From: an uncultured Faecalibacterium sp.
GTDB taxonomy: Bacteria; Bacillota; Clostridia; Oscillospirales; Ruminococcaceae
Reading direction: 5' to 3'
Length of the DNA: 64,000 bases
NCBI GenBank assembly: GCA_934513205.1
Contig: CAKSWU010000009.1
Coordinates: 13,440 to 77,439 of the forward strand
The position numbers and the translations under genes are program-made. Shown here piece by piece: positions 1 through 8,114 of the stretch; position 1 is the first letter of the stretch; each line of letters starts with the position of its first letter. The notes beneath the pieces are model-generated. The model was not told the DNA's origin and did not search any database. It saw only the letters and a list, made by a program, of their open reading frames with translations.

Positions 1-1
1 G

Positions 2-613
2 CAGGATGTGCTGGACTTTCCGGGCTACCCGGAAAAGCTGGCAGCGCAGAGCGAAAAAACCGGCCTGCGGGAGGCCGCTGTCACGGCAACGGGCCGCATC
101 GACGGCATCCCGGTGGTGGCGGCGGTGCTGGACAGCCGCTTTTTTATGGGCAGCATGAGCACCGCCGTGGGCGAAAAGATCACCCGCGCGGTGGAGCATG
201 CCGCTGCAAAGCACCTGCCGCTGATCATTTTTTCGGCCAGCGGCGGCGCCCGGATGCAGGAGGGCATCTTCAGCCTGATGCAGATGGCAAAGACCTCGGC
301 CGCTATCCAGCGCTTTTCGGAGAAGGGCGGGCTGTACATCAGCGTGCTGACCCACCCCACCACCGGCGGCGTGACGGCCAGCTTTGCCAGTCTGGGTGAC
401 ATCATGCTGGCAGAGCCCGGGGCGCTGATCGGTTTTGCCGGGCCCCGGGTCATTGAGCAGACCATCGGCGAGAAGCTGCCTGCGGGCTTCCAGCGCAGTG
501 AGTTCCAGCTGGAGCACGGTTTTGTGGATCAGGTGGTGCCTCGCGCTCAGATGCGGGACACGCTGGCACAGCTGCTGCGTCTGCACGCAGGGCAGGGAAG
601 GAAATGGGCATAA
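2..613 (+). CDS. accD: Acetyl-CoA carboxylase carboxyltransferase subunit beta (5' truncated)
   Basis: C-terminal part of AccD, the beta half of the carboxyltransferase that moves the carboxyl group from carboxybiotin to acetyl-CoA to make malonyl-CoA. The frame is open to the window edge, so the N-terminus with the family's four-cysteine zinc finger lies outside. Visible crotonase-fold motifs are SGGARMQEG and the GFAGPRVIEQT loop. It is followed after 4 nt by accA, as expected because the two subunits form an alpha2-beta2 complex. First visible gene of a lipid operon that runs to about 7.9 kb. Identity is clear; the true start cannot be seen. Confidence 0.95.
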   Translation, partial: QDVLDFPGYPEKLAAQSEKTGLREAAVTATGRIDGIPVVAAVLDSRFFMGSMSTAVGEKITRAVEHAAAKHLPLIIFSASGGARMQEGIFSLMQMAKTSAAIQRFSEKGGLYISVLTHPTTGGVTASFASLGDIMLAEPGALIGFAGPRVIEQTIGEKLPAGFQRSEFQLEHGFVDQVVPRAQMRDTLAQLLRLHAGQGRKWA

Positions 614-617
614 CCAA

Positions 618-1577
618 ATGATCAAAGACGTTTTGCGCCAGCTGAAACCGCTGGATGAACAGATCGCCGCGCTGCGGGGGGACCCGAAGGATGAGGACAT
701 GACCGCCGTCACCGCCCACGCCGCAGAGCTGGCAGAGCTTTCCGCGCAGGAGGACGCCATTCTGGCAGGGGCAGGTGCCCTGACCGCTGAGGACCGGGTC
801 TTTCTGGCACGGCACCCGGACCGTCCGCACATCGATGAGATCGTGAACGCGCTGTTCACCGATTTCTTCGAGCAGCGGGGAGACCGGCAGTGCAAGGAGG
901 ACGCCGCCATTCTGGGCGGTGTGGCGTTGTTTCACGGTCAGCCGGTGACGGTCATCGGTCACCGCAAGGGCAGCACGCTGGAAGAAAATCTGCGCTGCAA
1001 CTTCGGGATGCCGGGGCCGGAAGGCTACCGCAAGGCCCTGCGTCTGATGAAGCAGGCCGAAAAATTCGGCCGTCCCATCATCACCTTCATCGACACCCCC
1101 GGCGCATACCCCGGCAAGGACGCCGAGGAGCGCGGGCAGGGCGAGGCCATTGCCCGCAACCTGATGGAGATGAGCGGCCTGACCGTGCCGGTGATCGCTG
1201 TGGTCACCGGCGAGGGCTCTTCCGGCGGTGCGCTGGCACTGGGTGTGGCAAACCGCATCCTCATGCTGGAAAATGCCGTGTATTCGGTGCTGAGCCCCGA
1301 GGGCTTTGCCAGCATCCTGTGGAAGGACGCCTCCCGCAGCGGCGAAGCCTGCGAAATCATGAAGCTGACCGCGCGGGACCTGTACAAGGACGGCATCGTG
1401 GATCAGGTGATCCCCGAGCCGACAGGCGGCGCGCAGCGCAGCCATGGGGTGCTGTTTGACGCCATGGACCGGGCCTTGCAGGCCAGCCTGCGCCCGCTGT
1501 GCCGCATGAGCGGACGGCAGCTTGCCGAACAGCGCTACCAGAAGTACCGCCAGATCGGAGAAATGAGGAAAGAATGA
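618..1577 (+). CDS. accA: Acetyl-CoA carboxylase carboxyltransferase subunit alpha
   Basis: 319-residue AccA, normal length, partner of AccD in malonyl-CoA synthesis. The acyl-CoA-binding core motifs GKGSTLEENLRCNFGMPGPE and FIDTPGAYPG are intact, followed by the GEGSSGGALALG oxyanion region. The start chosen is the ATG four bases after the accD stop, with a GGAAGG ribosome site just upstream inside accD; a longer frame through accD is in another register and is not a real extension. It overlaps fabH by 4 nt (ATGA), a sign of translational coupling. Confidence 0.96.
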   Translation: MIKDVLRQLKPLDEQIAALRGDPKDEDMTAVTAHAAELAELSAQEDAILAGAGALTAEDRVFLARHPDRPHIDEIVNALFTDFFEQRGDRQCKEDAAILGGVALFHGQPVTVIGHRKGSTLEENLRCNFGMPGPEGYRKALRLMKQAEKFGRPIITFIDTPGAYPGKDAEERGQGEAIARNLMEMSGLTVPVIAVVTGEGSSGGALALGVANRILMLENAVYSVLSPEGFASILWKDASRSGEACEIMKLTARDLYKDGIVDQVIPEPTGGAQRSHGVLFDAMDRALQASLRPLCRMSGRQLAEQRYQKYRQIGEMRKE

Positions 1578-2524
1578 AGGGCTTGCGCTTGATCGCCACC
1601 GGCGGGGCTTTGCCCAGCCGCACGGTCACCAACGAAGATCTGAGCCGCACCGTGGAGACCAGTGACGAGTGGATCACCACCCGCACCGGCATCCGCGCCC
1701 GGCACTACTGCACCGAGGGCGAAAACGCCGCCACCCTTGCCATTGCCGCCGCACAGCAGGCGCTGGCACGCAGCGGCCTTGCCCCGGCAGACATCGCCTG
1801 CTGCGTCTGCGCCACCCTGTCTGCCCCGGACGCCACCCCCAGCGTGGCCTGTCAGGTGCAGGCGGCGCTGGCACTGCCGGAAAACCGCCCCGCACTGGAT
1901 GTGAACGCTGCCTGCTCCGGCTTTTTGTACGGCACGGCGGTGGCGCGGGGCCTGCTGGCTACGCTGGGCGGGCGGTACGCGCTGGTCATCGGCACCGAGG
2001 CACTCTCCCGCCTGATGGACCCCGCCGACCGCTCCACCTGCGTGCTGTTTGGCGATGGGGCCGGTGCGGCGGTGTTTGAGCTGACCGCTGACTGCGTGCC
2101 CTTTGCCATCACACTGGGTGCTCGGGGCGATGCCGCCATCCATGCCGGAGGCCCCAGCCGCGCAGGCTCGGCACCCATCCGCATGGACGGCAGGGCAGTG
2201 TTCCGCTTTGCGGTGGATGCCCTGCCCAAATGCCTGCACACCGTGCTGGACGAGACCGGCAAAACGCTGGACGAGCTGGACTGGGTGGTCTGCCATCAGG
2301 CCAACAGCCGCATCATCGACCACTGCGTCAAGGCGCTGCACGCCGATGGTGCAAAGTTCTACAAAAACATGGACCGCCACGGCAACACCAGTGCTGCCAG
2401 CATCCCGGTTGCGCTGAACGAGCTGGCAGAAAGCGGTCAGCTGAAGCCGGGCCAGCTGCTGGCCTGCATCGGCTTTGGCGGCGGCCTGACCTGGGGCGGC
2501 ATGATCGTAGAATATAAAGGATAA
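1574..2524 (+). CDS. fabH: Beta-ketoacyl-ACP synthase III
   Basis: 316-residue KAS III, which starts fatty-acid synthesis by condensing acetyl- or branched acyl-CoA with malonyl-ACP. The Cys-His-Asn triad is visible: Cys in NAACSGFLYG, His in CHQANSRIID, Asn in RHGNTSAAS. The start is the ATG overlapping the accA stop (ATGA), preceded by GAGGAAAG. The position between carboxylase and elongation genes is the usual Firmicutes order. Primer choice (acetyl or branched) cannot be read from the sequence. Confidence 0.96.
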   Translation: MKGLRLIATGGALPSRTVTNEDLSRTVETSDEWITTRTGIRARHYCTEGENAATLAIAAAQQALARSGLAPADIACCVCATLSAPDATPSVACQVQAALALPENRPALDVNAACSGFLYGTAVARGLLATLGGRYALVIGTEALSRLMDPADRSTCVLFGDGAGAAVFELTADCVPFAITLGARGDAAIHAGGPSRAGSAPIRMDGRAVFRFAVDALPKCLHTVLDETGKTLDELDWVVCHQANSRIIDHCVKALHADGAKFYKNMDRHGNTSAASIPVALNELAESGQLKPGQLLACIGFGGGLTWGGMIVEYKG

Positions 2525-2529
2525 AGACC

Positions 2530-3465
2530 ATGAAACTTTTAAACGAGATATTGGGGACGCAATACCCCATCATTCAGGGCGGCATGGCGAACATTGCCAC
2601 CGGCGAGTTTGCCGCCGCCTGCTCCAATGCCGGTGCACTGGGCGTCATCGGTGCGGGCGGCATGAATGCCGACACCCTGCGCCAGAACATCCGCCGCTGC
2701 CGGGAGCTGACCGATAAGCCCTTTGGGGTGAACATCATGCTCATGCACCCGCAGGCAGATGAGTTTGCCCAGATCGTGGTGGAGGAAAAAGTCGCTGTGG
2801 TCACCACCGGCGCAGGCAACCCGGGAAAATACGTTCCCATGTGGAAAGCTGCCGGCATCAAGGTGATCCCGGTGGTGGCTGCTGCCGTGCTGGCACGGCA
2901 TCTGGAGCCGCTGGGCATTGATGCCGTCATCGCCGAGGGCACCGAGAGCGGCGGCCATGTGGGCGAGATGACCACCATGGCACTGGTGCCGCAGGTGGTG
3001 GATGCGGTCAGCGTGCCGGTCATCGCCGCAGGCGGCATTGCCGATGGCCGGCAGCTGGCGGCTGCGCTGGCGCTGGGCGCTTGCGGGGTGCAGGTGGGCA
3101 CCTGCCTGCTGGCAAGTGAGGAGTGCCCCATTCACCCCAACTACAAGGCCGCGCTGCTCAAGGCCGGGGACAGTGACACCATCGTCACCGGACGCACCGT
3201 GGGTGCACCGGTGCGTGTGCTGAAAAACCGCATGAGCCGGGAGTATGTCCGTCAGGAAAAGGCGGGTGCGGACAAGATGGAGCTGGAAAAATACACGCTG
3301 GGCAGCTTGCGCCGCGCCGTCTTTGAGGGCGACACGGTAAGCGGCAGCCTGATGGCCGGTCAGGTGGCCGGAATGCTGCACGAGGTACGCCCCGTGGCCG
3401 ACATCCTTGCCGACCTGTGGCAGGGCGGGAGGCAGCGCATCGCCGCGCTGAACACCGAATGCTGA
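2530..3465 (+). CDS. fabK: Enoyl-ACP reductase II, FMN-dependent
   Basis: 311-residue TIM-barrel flavoprotein of the FabK type, which reduces trans-2-enoyl-ACP in the last step of each elongation cycle. N-terminal IQGGMA, the AAGGIADGRQ phosphate-binding region and GVQVGTCLLASEECP match the FabK/nitronate monooxygenase superfamily. Placement inside a fab operon without any fabI or fabL in view supports the reductase role. It overlaps the next gene, a paralogue, by 7 nt. Confidence 0.93.
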   Translation: MKLLNEILGTQYPIIQGGMANIATGEFAAACSNAGALGVIGAGGMNADTLRQNIRRCRELTDKPFGVNIMLMHPQADEFAQIVVEEKVAVVTTGAGNPGKYVPMWKAAGIKVIPVVAAAVLARHLEPLGIDAVIAEGTESGGHVGEMTTMALVPQVVDAVSVPVIAAGGIADGRQLAAALALGACGVQVGTCLLASEECPIHPNYKAALLKAGDSDTIVTGRTVGAPVRVLKNRMSREYVRQEKAGADKMELEKYTLGSLRRAVFEGDTVSGSLMAGQVAGMLHEVRPVADILADLWQGGRQRIAALNTEC

Positions 3466-4526
3466 CCCTTGGCGGCAAGCCCCTGCAAGTACCCATTTTG
3501 CAGGGCGGCATGGGCGTAGGCGTCTCGCTGGGCGGGCTGGCCGGTGCGGTAGCAGCCTGCGGCGGCATGGGGTGCATCTCCACCGCCGATGCAGGCTACC
3601 GCGAGCCGGATTTTGCCCGTGACCCGGCGGCTGCAAACCACCGCGCCCTGACCGCAGAAATTCAAAAAGCCAAGGCCATTGCCGGAGGCATGGGTCTGGT
3701 GGCCATCAACGCCATGGTAGCCACCCGGGACTATGCCGACGCCATCCGCACCGCCGTGGCGGCGGGGGTGGATGCCGTGGTCTCCGGTGCGGGTCTGCCG
3801 CTGGAGCTGCCGGGCATCGTGGGCACCAAAGAGGTGGCCATTGCGCCCATCGTATCCAGCGCCCGGGCGGCAAAGCTCATCCTGCGCCGCTGGGCAAAGG
3901 AGTTTGAACGCACCGCCGATTTTGTGGTCATCGAGGGCTGCAAGGCGGGCGGGCATCTCGGCTTTGCCGAGGAGGATCTGCTGGCTGACCGCTGCCAGAC
4001 CTTGGACGAGATTCTGCCCGGGGTGCTGGCGGAGGTAAAGCCTTACGAGGAACAATACGGCCACGCCATCCCGGTATTTGTGGCGGGCGGCGTGTACACC
4101 GGTGCCGACATGGCACACTTTACAAAGCTTGGCGCTGCGGGCGTGCAGCTTGCTACCCGCTTTATCCCCACCTACGAGTGCGACGCCTCCCAGACCTACA
4201 AGGACGTGCTGCTGGCGGCAAAGCCGGAGGATGTGCGCATCATCCACAGCCCGGTGGGAATGCCCGGCCGCGCGCTGAACACCCCGTTGGTGCAGGCGCT
4301 GGCCGAGGGCAAGCGCTTCCCGCCCAAGCACTGCGCCCGGTGTCTCAAGACCTGCGACCCCGCCGCCGTGCCCTACTGCATCACCCACGCCCTCATCGAG
4401 GCGGTGAAGGGCAACGTGGAGGAAGGACTTTTCTTCTGCGGCGAAAACGTGGGCAGGCTGGATCGGATGCGCACCGTGCGCGAGCTGATGGACGAACTTG
4501 TGACCGAATGGAGGCAGAATTTATGA
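3459..4526 (+). CDS. Nitronate monooxygenase-family flavoprotein (FabK paralogue)
   Basis: 355-residue FMN-binding TIM-barrel protein of the nitronate monooxygenase/2-nitropropane dioxygenase family, related to the preceding FabK. Motifs seen: LQGGMGVGVSLGGLAGAVA at the N-terminus, GCKAGGHLGF, and FVAGGVYTGADMA. The start is the ATG overlapping the fabK stop; codons further upstream lie inside fabK. A Cys-rich stretch near residues 290-310 (CARCLKTCDPAAVPYC) is unusual for simple NMOs. Being inside the fatty-acid operon it may be a second enoyl reductase, a detoxification enzyme or an FMN accessory; the sequence does not decide. Confidence 0.85.
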   Translation: MLTLGGKPLQVPILQGGMGVGVSLGGLAGAVAACGGMGCISTADAGYREPDFARDPAAANHRALTAEIQKAKAIAGGMGLVAINAMVATRDYADAIRTAVAAGVDAVVSGAGLPLELPGIVGTKEVAIAPIVSSARAAKLILRRWAKEFERTADFVVIEGCKAGGHLGFAEEDLLADRCQTLDEILPGVLAEVKPYEEQYGHAIPVFVAGGVYTGADMAHFTKLGAAGVQLATRFIPTYECDASQTYKDVLLAAKPEDVRIIHSPVGMPGRALNTPLVQALAEGKRFPPKHCARCLKTCDPAAVPYCITHALIEAVKGNVEEGLFFCGENVGRLDRMRTVRELMDELVTEWRQNL

Positions 4527-5455
4527 AGCTTGCCGTACTTTACGCCGGTCAGGGTGCGCAGCACCCCGGCATGGGCAAGGAATTTTACGAAGCATCTCCC
4601 GCCTTCCGGGCGGCCTTTGACAGCGCAGCGCTGGATTTTGACCTGCACCGCGTCTGTTTTGAGGACCCGGACGGCGTTTTGAATCAGACCGAATACACCC
4701 AGCCCTGCATGGTGGCCTTTGCCTGCGGCGTGACCGCCGTGCTGGCCGAAAAGGGCGTAAAGCCCGCCTATCTGGCGGGGCTTTCGCTGGGCGAATACTC
4801 CGCGCTGCAGGCAGCCGGGGTGTTCACCGCAAAGCAGGCCATCGAGCTGACCGCCTTCCGGGGCAAGGCCATGGCCGAGGCTGCAAAGGGCCTTGACTGC
4901 GGCATGACCGCCGTGCTGGGGCTGGACAGAGAAAAACTGTCTGCCTGCTGCGAACAGGCAGCAAAGGCGGGCTGTGTGCAGATCTGCAACTACAACTGCC
5001 CGGGGCAGCTGGTCATCGGCGGTGAGAAAGCCGCTGTGGAGCAGGCCGCTGCGCTGGCAAAGGAAGCCGGTGCCCGCCGCTGCATCCCGCTGAAGGTCAG
5101 CGGCCCCTTCCACACAAAGCTGATGGCTCCCGCAGGGGATGCGCTGGCACAGCGCTTTGCGGGCGAAAGCTTCGGCACCATGGAGACGCCGGTGCTGTTC
5201 AACTGTCTGGGGCATGAAAAGGCCGAGACCGACAGCATCCCGCAGCTGCTGGTAAAGCAGGTGCAGAGCAGCGTCTACATGGAGGACACCCTGCGCCGCT
5301 TGGGTGAACTGGGCGTGGACCACATTCTGGAGGTCGGCCCCGGCAACGCCCTGAGCGGTTTTGTGAAAAAGACTCTGCCCGGGGTGGTCTGCACCGCCGT
5401 GGAGACCCCGGAACAGCTGGATGCGGTGCTGACCGCATGGAAGGAAGCAGAATGA
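4523..5455 (+). CDS. fabD: Malonyl-CoA:ACP transacylase
   Basis: 310-residue FabD, loading malonyl groups onto acyl carrier protein. The nucleophile elbow GLSLGEYSAL with the catalytic Ser, the N-terminal GQGAQ loop and the catalytic His in GPFHTKLM are present. The ATG overlaps the previous stop (ATGA). An in-frame ATG four codons upstream lies inside the previous gene and is less likely. No acyl carrier protein gene is in the window, so acpP must be upstream or elsewhere. Confidence 0.95.
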   Translation: MKLAVLYAGQGAQHPGMGKEFYEASPAFRAAFDSAALDFDLHRVCFEDPDGVLNQTEYTQPCMVAFACGVTAVLAEKGVKPAYLAGLSLGEYSALQAAGVFTAKQAIELTAFRGKAMAEAAKGLDCGMTAVLGLDREKLSACCEQAAKAGCVQICNYNCPGQLVIGGEKAAVEQAAALAKEAGARRCIPLKVSGPFHTKLMAPAGDALAQRFAGESFGTMETPVLFNCLGHEKAETDSIPQLLVKQVQSSVYMEDTLRRLGELGVDHILEVGPGNALSGFVKKTLPGVVCTAVETPEQLDAVLTAWKEAE

Positions 5456-6201
5456 GCGAAGAAAAGCTGACCCGCGCCGCCATTGTTACCGGCGGCAGCC
5501 GGGGCATTGGCCGCGCAGTGTGCGTGGCACTGGCAAAGCAGGGCTGCAACGTGGTGGTGAACTACTGCCACGGCGCAGAGCCTGCGGAGCAGACGGCAGC
5601 GCTCTGCCGCGCCGAGGGCGTGCAGGCGGTGACCGTGCAGGCGGATGTATCCACCGCCGAGGGCTGCAAGGCGCTGTTCGATGCCGCCGCCGAGGCCTTT
5701 GGCCGGGTGGATGTGCTGGTGAACAACGCGGGCATCACCCGGGATAACCTGATCTTGCGCCTGACCGAGCAGGATTTTGACGCGGTGCTGGACACCAACC
5801 TGAAAAGCGCCTTTCTCTGCTGCAAGGAGGCCGCCCGCCGCATGGTGCGCCAGCGCTATGGCCGCATCGTAAACCTTTCCAGCGTGGTGGCGCTGCGGGG
5901 CAACGCCGGTCAGACCAACTACGCCGCCAGCAAGGCGGGGCTCATCGGCCTGACCAAGAGCCTTGCCCGGGAGCTGGCTGCGCGGAACGTGACCGTGAAC
6001 GCGGTAGCGCCCGGCTTTATCGACACCGACATGACTGCCGTGCTGCCGGAGACAGTGCGCACCGGCATGACGCAGGGCATCCCCGCAGGCCGCGCAGGCC
6101 AGCCGGAGGATGTGGCGCAGGCAGTGGCGTTTTTTGCCGCAGAACAAAGCAGCTATCTCACCGGGCAGGTGCTCTGTGTGGACGGCGGCATGGCAATGTA
6201 A
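5452..6201 (+). CDS. fabG: 3-oxoacyl-ACP reductase
   Basis: 249-residue short-chain dehydrogenase of normal FabG length, NADPH-dependent reduction of beta-ketoacyl-ACP. The cofactor motif GGSRGIG near residue 16 and the Ser-Tyr-Lys catalytic set (SSVVALRG, then YAASK) are intact, with NNAG in between. The start overlaps the fabD stop by 4 nt. Confidence 0.95.
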   Translation: MSEEKLTRAAIVTGGSRGIGRAVCVALAKQGCNVVVNYCHGAEPAEQTAALCRAEGVQAVTVQADVSTAEGCKALFDAAAEAFGRVDVLVNNAGITRDNLILRLTEQDFDAVLDTNLKSAFLCCKEAARRMVRQRYGRIVNLSSVVALRGNAGQTNYAASKAGLIGLTKSLARELAARNVTVNAVAPGFIDTDMTAVLPETVRTGMTQGIPAGRAGQPEDVAQAVAFFAAEQSSYLTGQVLCVDGGMAM

Positions 6202-6213
6202 AGGAGAACCCTT

Positions 6214-7452
6214 ATGGAAAAACGCAGAGTTGTGATCACCGGCCTTGGCACGGTGAACCCGCTGGGCAACAATGTGGCCGACAGCTGGGCGGCAGCCCGT
6301 GCCGGTAAATGCGGCATCGGCCCCATCACCCAGTTCGACACCACCGACTTCAAGTGCAAGCTGGCCGGTGAGGTAAAGGGCTTTGACCCCGAGACCGTGG
6401 TGGACAAAAAGGAAGTCCGCAAGATGGCGCGCTTCACCCTGCTGGCACTGGGTGCTGCCGCCGAAGCCATTGCAGACAGCGGCCTTGATCCCGAGGCTGA
6501 GGGCAAAAAGATCGGCGTCATCCTGTCCAGCGGCATCGGCGGCCTGCCCACCATCGAGGAGCAGCACGCCCGCGGCGAGGAAAAGGGCATGGAGAAGGTA
6601 AGCCCCTACTTTGTGCCCATGGCCATTGCCAACATGGCGGCGGCGCAGGTAGCCATCCGCTTCGGCCTGAAGGGGATGTGCACCTGCCCGGTCACGGCCT
6701 GCGCCGGCGGCACCAACGCCGTGGGCGACGCCTTCCACCGCATCCGGGACGGCTACGAGCCGGTGATGGTCTGCGGCGGCGCGGAAAGCTGCATCAGCCC
6801 CTTGGGCATCGGCGGCTTTACCAGCATGAAGGCGCTTTCCACCGCCACCGACCCGGACGCTGCCAGCCTGCCCTTTGACGCCCGCCGCGGCGGCTTTGTC
6901 ATGGGCGAGGGCAGCGGTGTGCTGGTGCTGGAGGAGCTGGAGCACGCAAGAGCGCGCGGCGCACACATCTATGCCGAGGTGGTGGGCTACGGTGCCAACT
7001 GCGATGCCTACCACTTTACCGCCCCGGCTCCCGGCGGCGTGGGTGCCATCGACTGCATGAAGCTGACCCTGGCGGATGCCGGACTTGCACCGGAGCAGGT
7101 GGACCACATCAACGCCCACGGCACCGGCACCCACATGAACGATGCCTGCGAGACTGCTGCCATCCACGCCGTGTTCGGCGCACACGCAAAGGAGATGACC
7201 GTGGTCAGCACCAAGAGCATGACCGGCCATCTGCTGGGCGGTGCGGGCGGCATCGAGGCCGTGTTTACCGCGCTGGCGCTGCGGGACCAGTTCGCCCCGC
7301 CCACCATCCACTACGCCCAGCCCGACCCGGAATGCGATCTGGATTATGTGCCCAACACCGGGCGGCAGCAGAGCATGGAGTACGCGCTGAGCAACAGTCT
7401 GGGCTTTGGCGGTCACAACGCCTGCATCGCCCTGCGCAGATGGGAGGGCTGA
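6214..7452 (+). CDS. fabF: Beta-ketoacyl-ACP synthase II
   Basis: 412-residue KAS II that performs chain elongation. The catalytic Cys is in TACAGGTNAVGDAF, with the two His residues in NAHGTGTHMND and KSMTGHLLGGAGG, the Cys-His-His signature that separates it from FabH. A strong AAGGAG ribosome site lies 7 nt upstream of the ATG. It is followed after 3 nt by fabZ. Confidence 0.96.
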   Translation: MEKRRVVITGLGTVNPLGNNVADSWAAARAGKCGIGPITQFDTTDFKCKLAGEVKGFDPETVVDKKEVRKMARFTLLALGAAAEAIADSGLDPEAEGKKIGVILSSGIGGLPTIEEQHARGEEKGMEKVSPYFVPMAIANMAAAQVAIRFGLKGMCTCPVTACAGGTNAVGDAFHRIRDGYEPVMVCGGAESCISPLGIGGFTSMKALSTATDPDAASLPFDARRGGFVMGEGSGVLVLEELEHARARGAHIYAEVVGYGANCDAYHFTAPAPGGVGAIDCMKLTLADAGLAPEQVDHINAHGTGTHMNDACETAAIHAVFGAHAKEMTVVSTKSMTGHLLGGAGGIEAVFTALALRDQFAPPTIHYAQPDPECDLDYVPNTGRQQSMEYALSNSLGFGGHNACIALRRWEG

Positions 7453-7455
7453 CCC

Positions 7456-7923
7456 ATGGCAGAGCCCCGTACCGTGCGTGAAAACGCCAACACCCTGAGC
7501 AGTGTGCAGATCGCGGAGATCCTGCCCCACCGCTACCCCTTTGCCCTCGTGGACCGCATTCTGGACTACGAGCCGGGGCAGTGGGCCATCGGCCGCAAGT
7601 GCGTCACCCGCAACGAGGAATTTTTCAACGGACACTTCCCGGCGCAGCCGGTCATGCCCGGCGTGCTGCTGCTGGAAGCACTGGCACAGACCGGCGCTGT
7701 GGCGGCGCTGAGTCTGCCGGAAAACAAGGGGAAGCTGGCGCTGTTCGGCGGCATCAAGAGTGCCCGCTTCCGCAGGCAGGTCACCCCCGGGGACGTGCTC
7801 ACCCTGCACTGCGAGCTGGTGCAGCAGCACGGCGCTGTGGGCGTAGGCAAGGCCTCGGCATGGGTGGACGGCAAGTGCGCCGTCACCGCAGAGCTGACCT
7901 TTGTGCTGACCGATCCGGAATAA
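7456..7923 (+). CDS. fabZ: 3-hydroxyacyl-ACP dehydratase
   Basis: 155-residue hot-dog-fold FabZ that dehydrates 3-hydroxyacyl-ACP. Signature regions are HRYPFALVDRI and NGHFPAQPVMPGVLLLEALA with the catalytic His and Glu. Last gene of the fatty-acid operon; a strong terminator follows immediately. No FabA, FabM or other route to unsaturated fatty acids is visible in the window. Confidence 0.95.
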   Translation: MAEPRTVRENANTLSSVQIAEILPHRYPFALVDRILDYEPGQWAIGRKCVTRNEEFFNGHFPAQPVMPGVLLLEALAQTGAVAALSLPENKGKLALFGGIKSARFRRQVTPGDVLTLHCELVQQHGAVGVGKASAWVDGKCAVTAELTFVLTDPE

Positions 7924-7929
7924 AAGATC

Positions 7930-7974
7930 AAGCAGCCCGGAAATGACTTGCTGTCGTTTCCGGGCTGCTTTTTT
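7930..7974 (+). terminator. Terminator of the fatty-acid operon
   Basis: Perfect 13-bp stem AGCAGCCCGGAAA / TTTCCGGGCTGCT with a 13-nt loop, followed by a T run. It starts 7 nt after the fabZ stop and separates the operon from the citrate synthase promoter. Confidence 0.95.
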
Positions 7975-8041
7975 GCGCGCAAAACGGAGCAATTTTTGGG
8001 GATTGCTTATTTTTGTTCGATTTTTATTTACAAAACGTACC

Positions 8042-8070
8042 TTGACACCGAAATATCCATCCTGTAATCT
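8042..8070 (+). promoter_or_regulatory. SigA-type promoter of citrate synthase
   Basis: TTGACA at 8042-8047 and TAATCT at 8065-8070 with 17-bp spacing, in an A+T-rich stretch just after the fab terminator. The predicted transcript start is about 38 nt before the AAAGGAG ribosome site of the citrate synthase gene. Confidence 0.8.
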
Positions 8071-8114
8071 AAAAGGGTATCGAAATTGATGAAGTAGGAA
8101 AGGAGCACAAAACT

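Noticed and set aside
5275..7992. 905-codon open frame antisense to fabG-fabF-fabZ
   Set aside because: It mirrors the third-codon-position bias of high-G+C genes; composition is His/Ala/Gly-rich with no known domain, and the sense strand holds intact enzymes.
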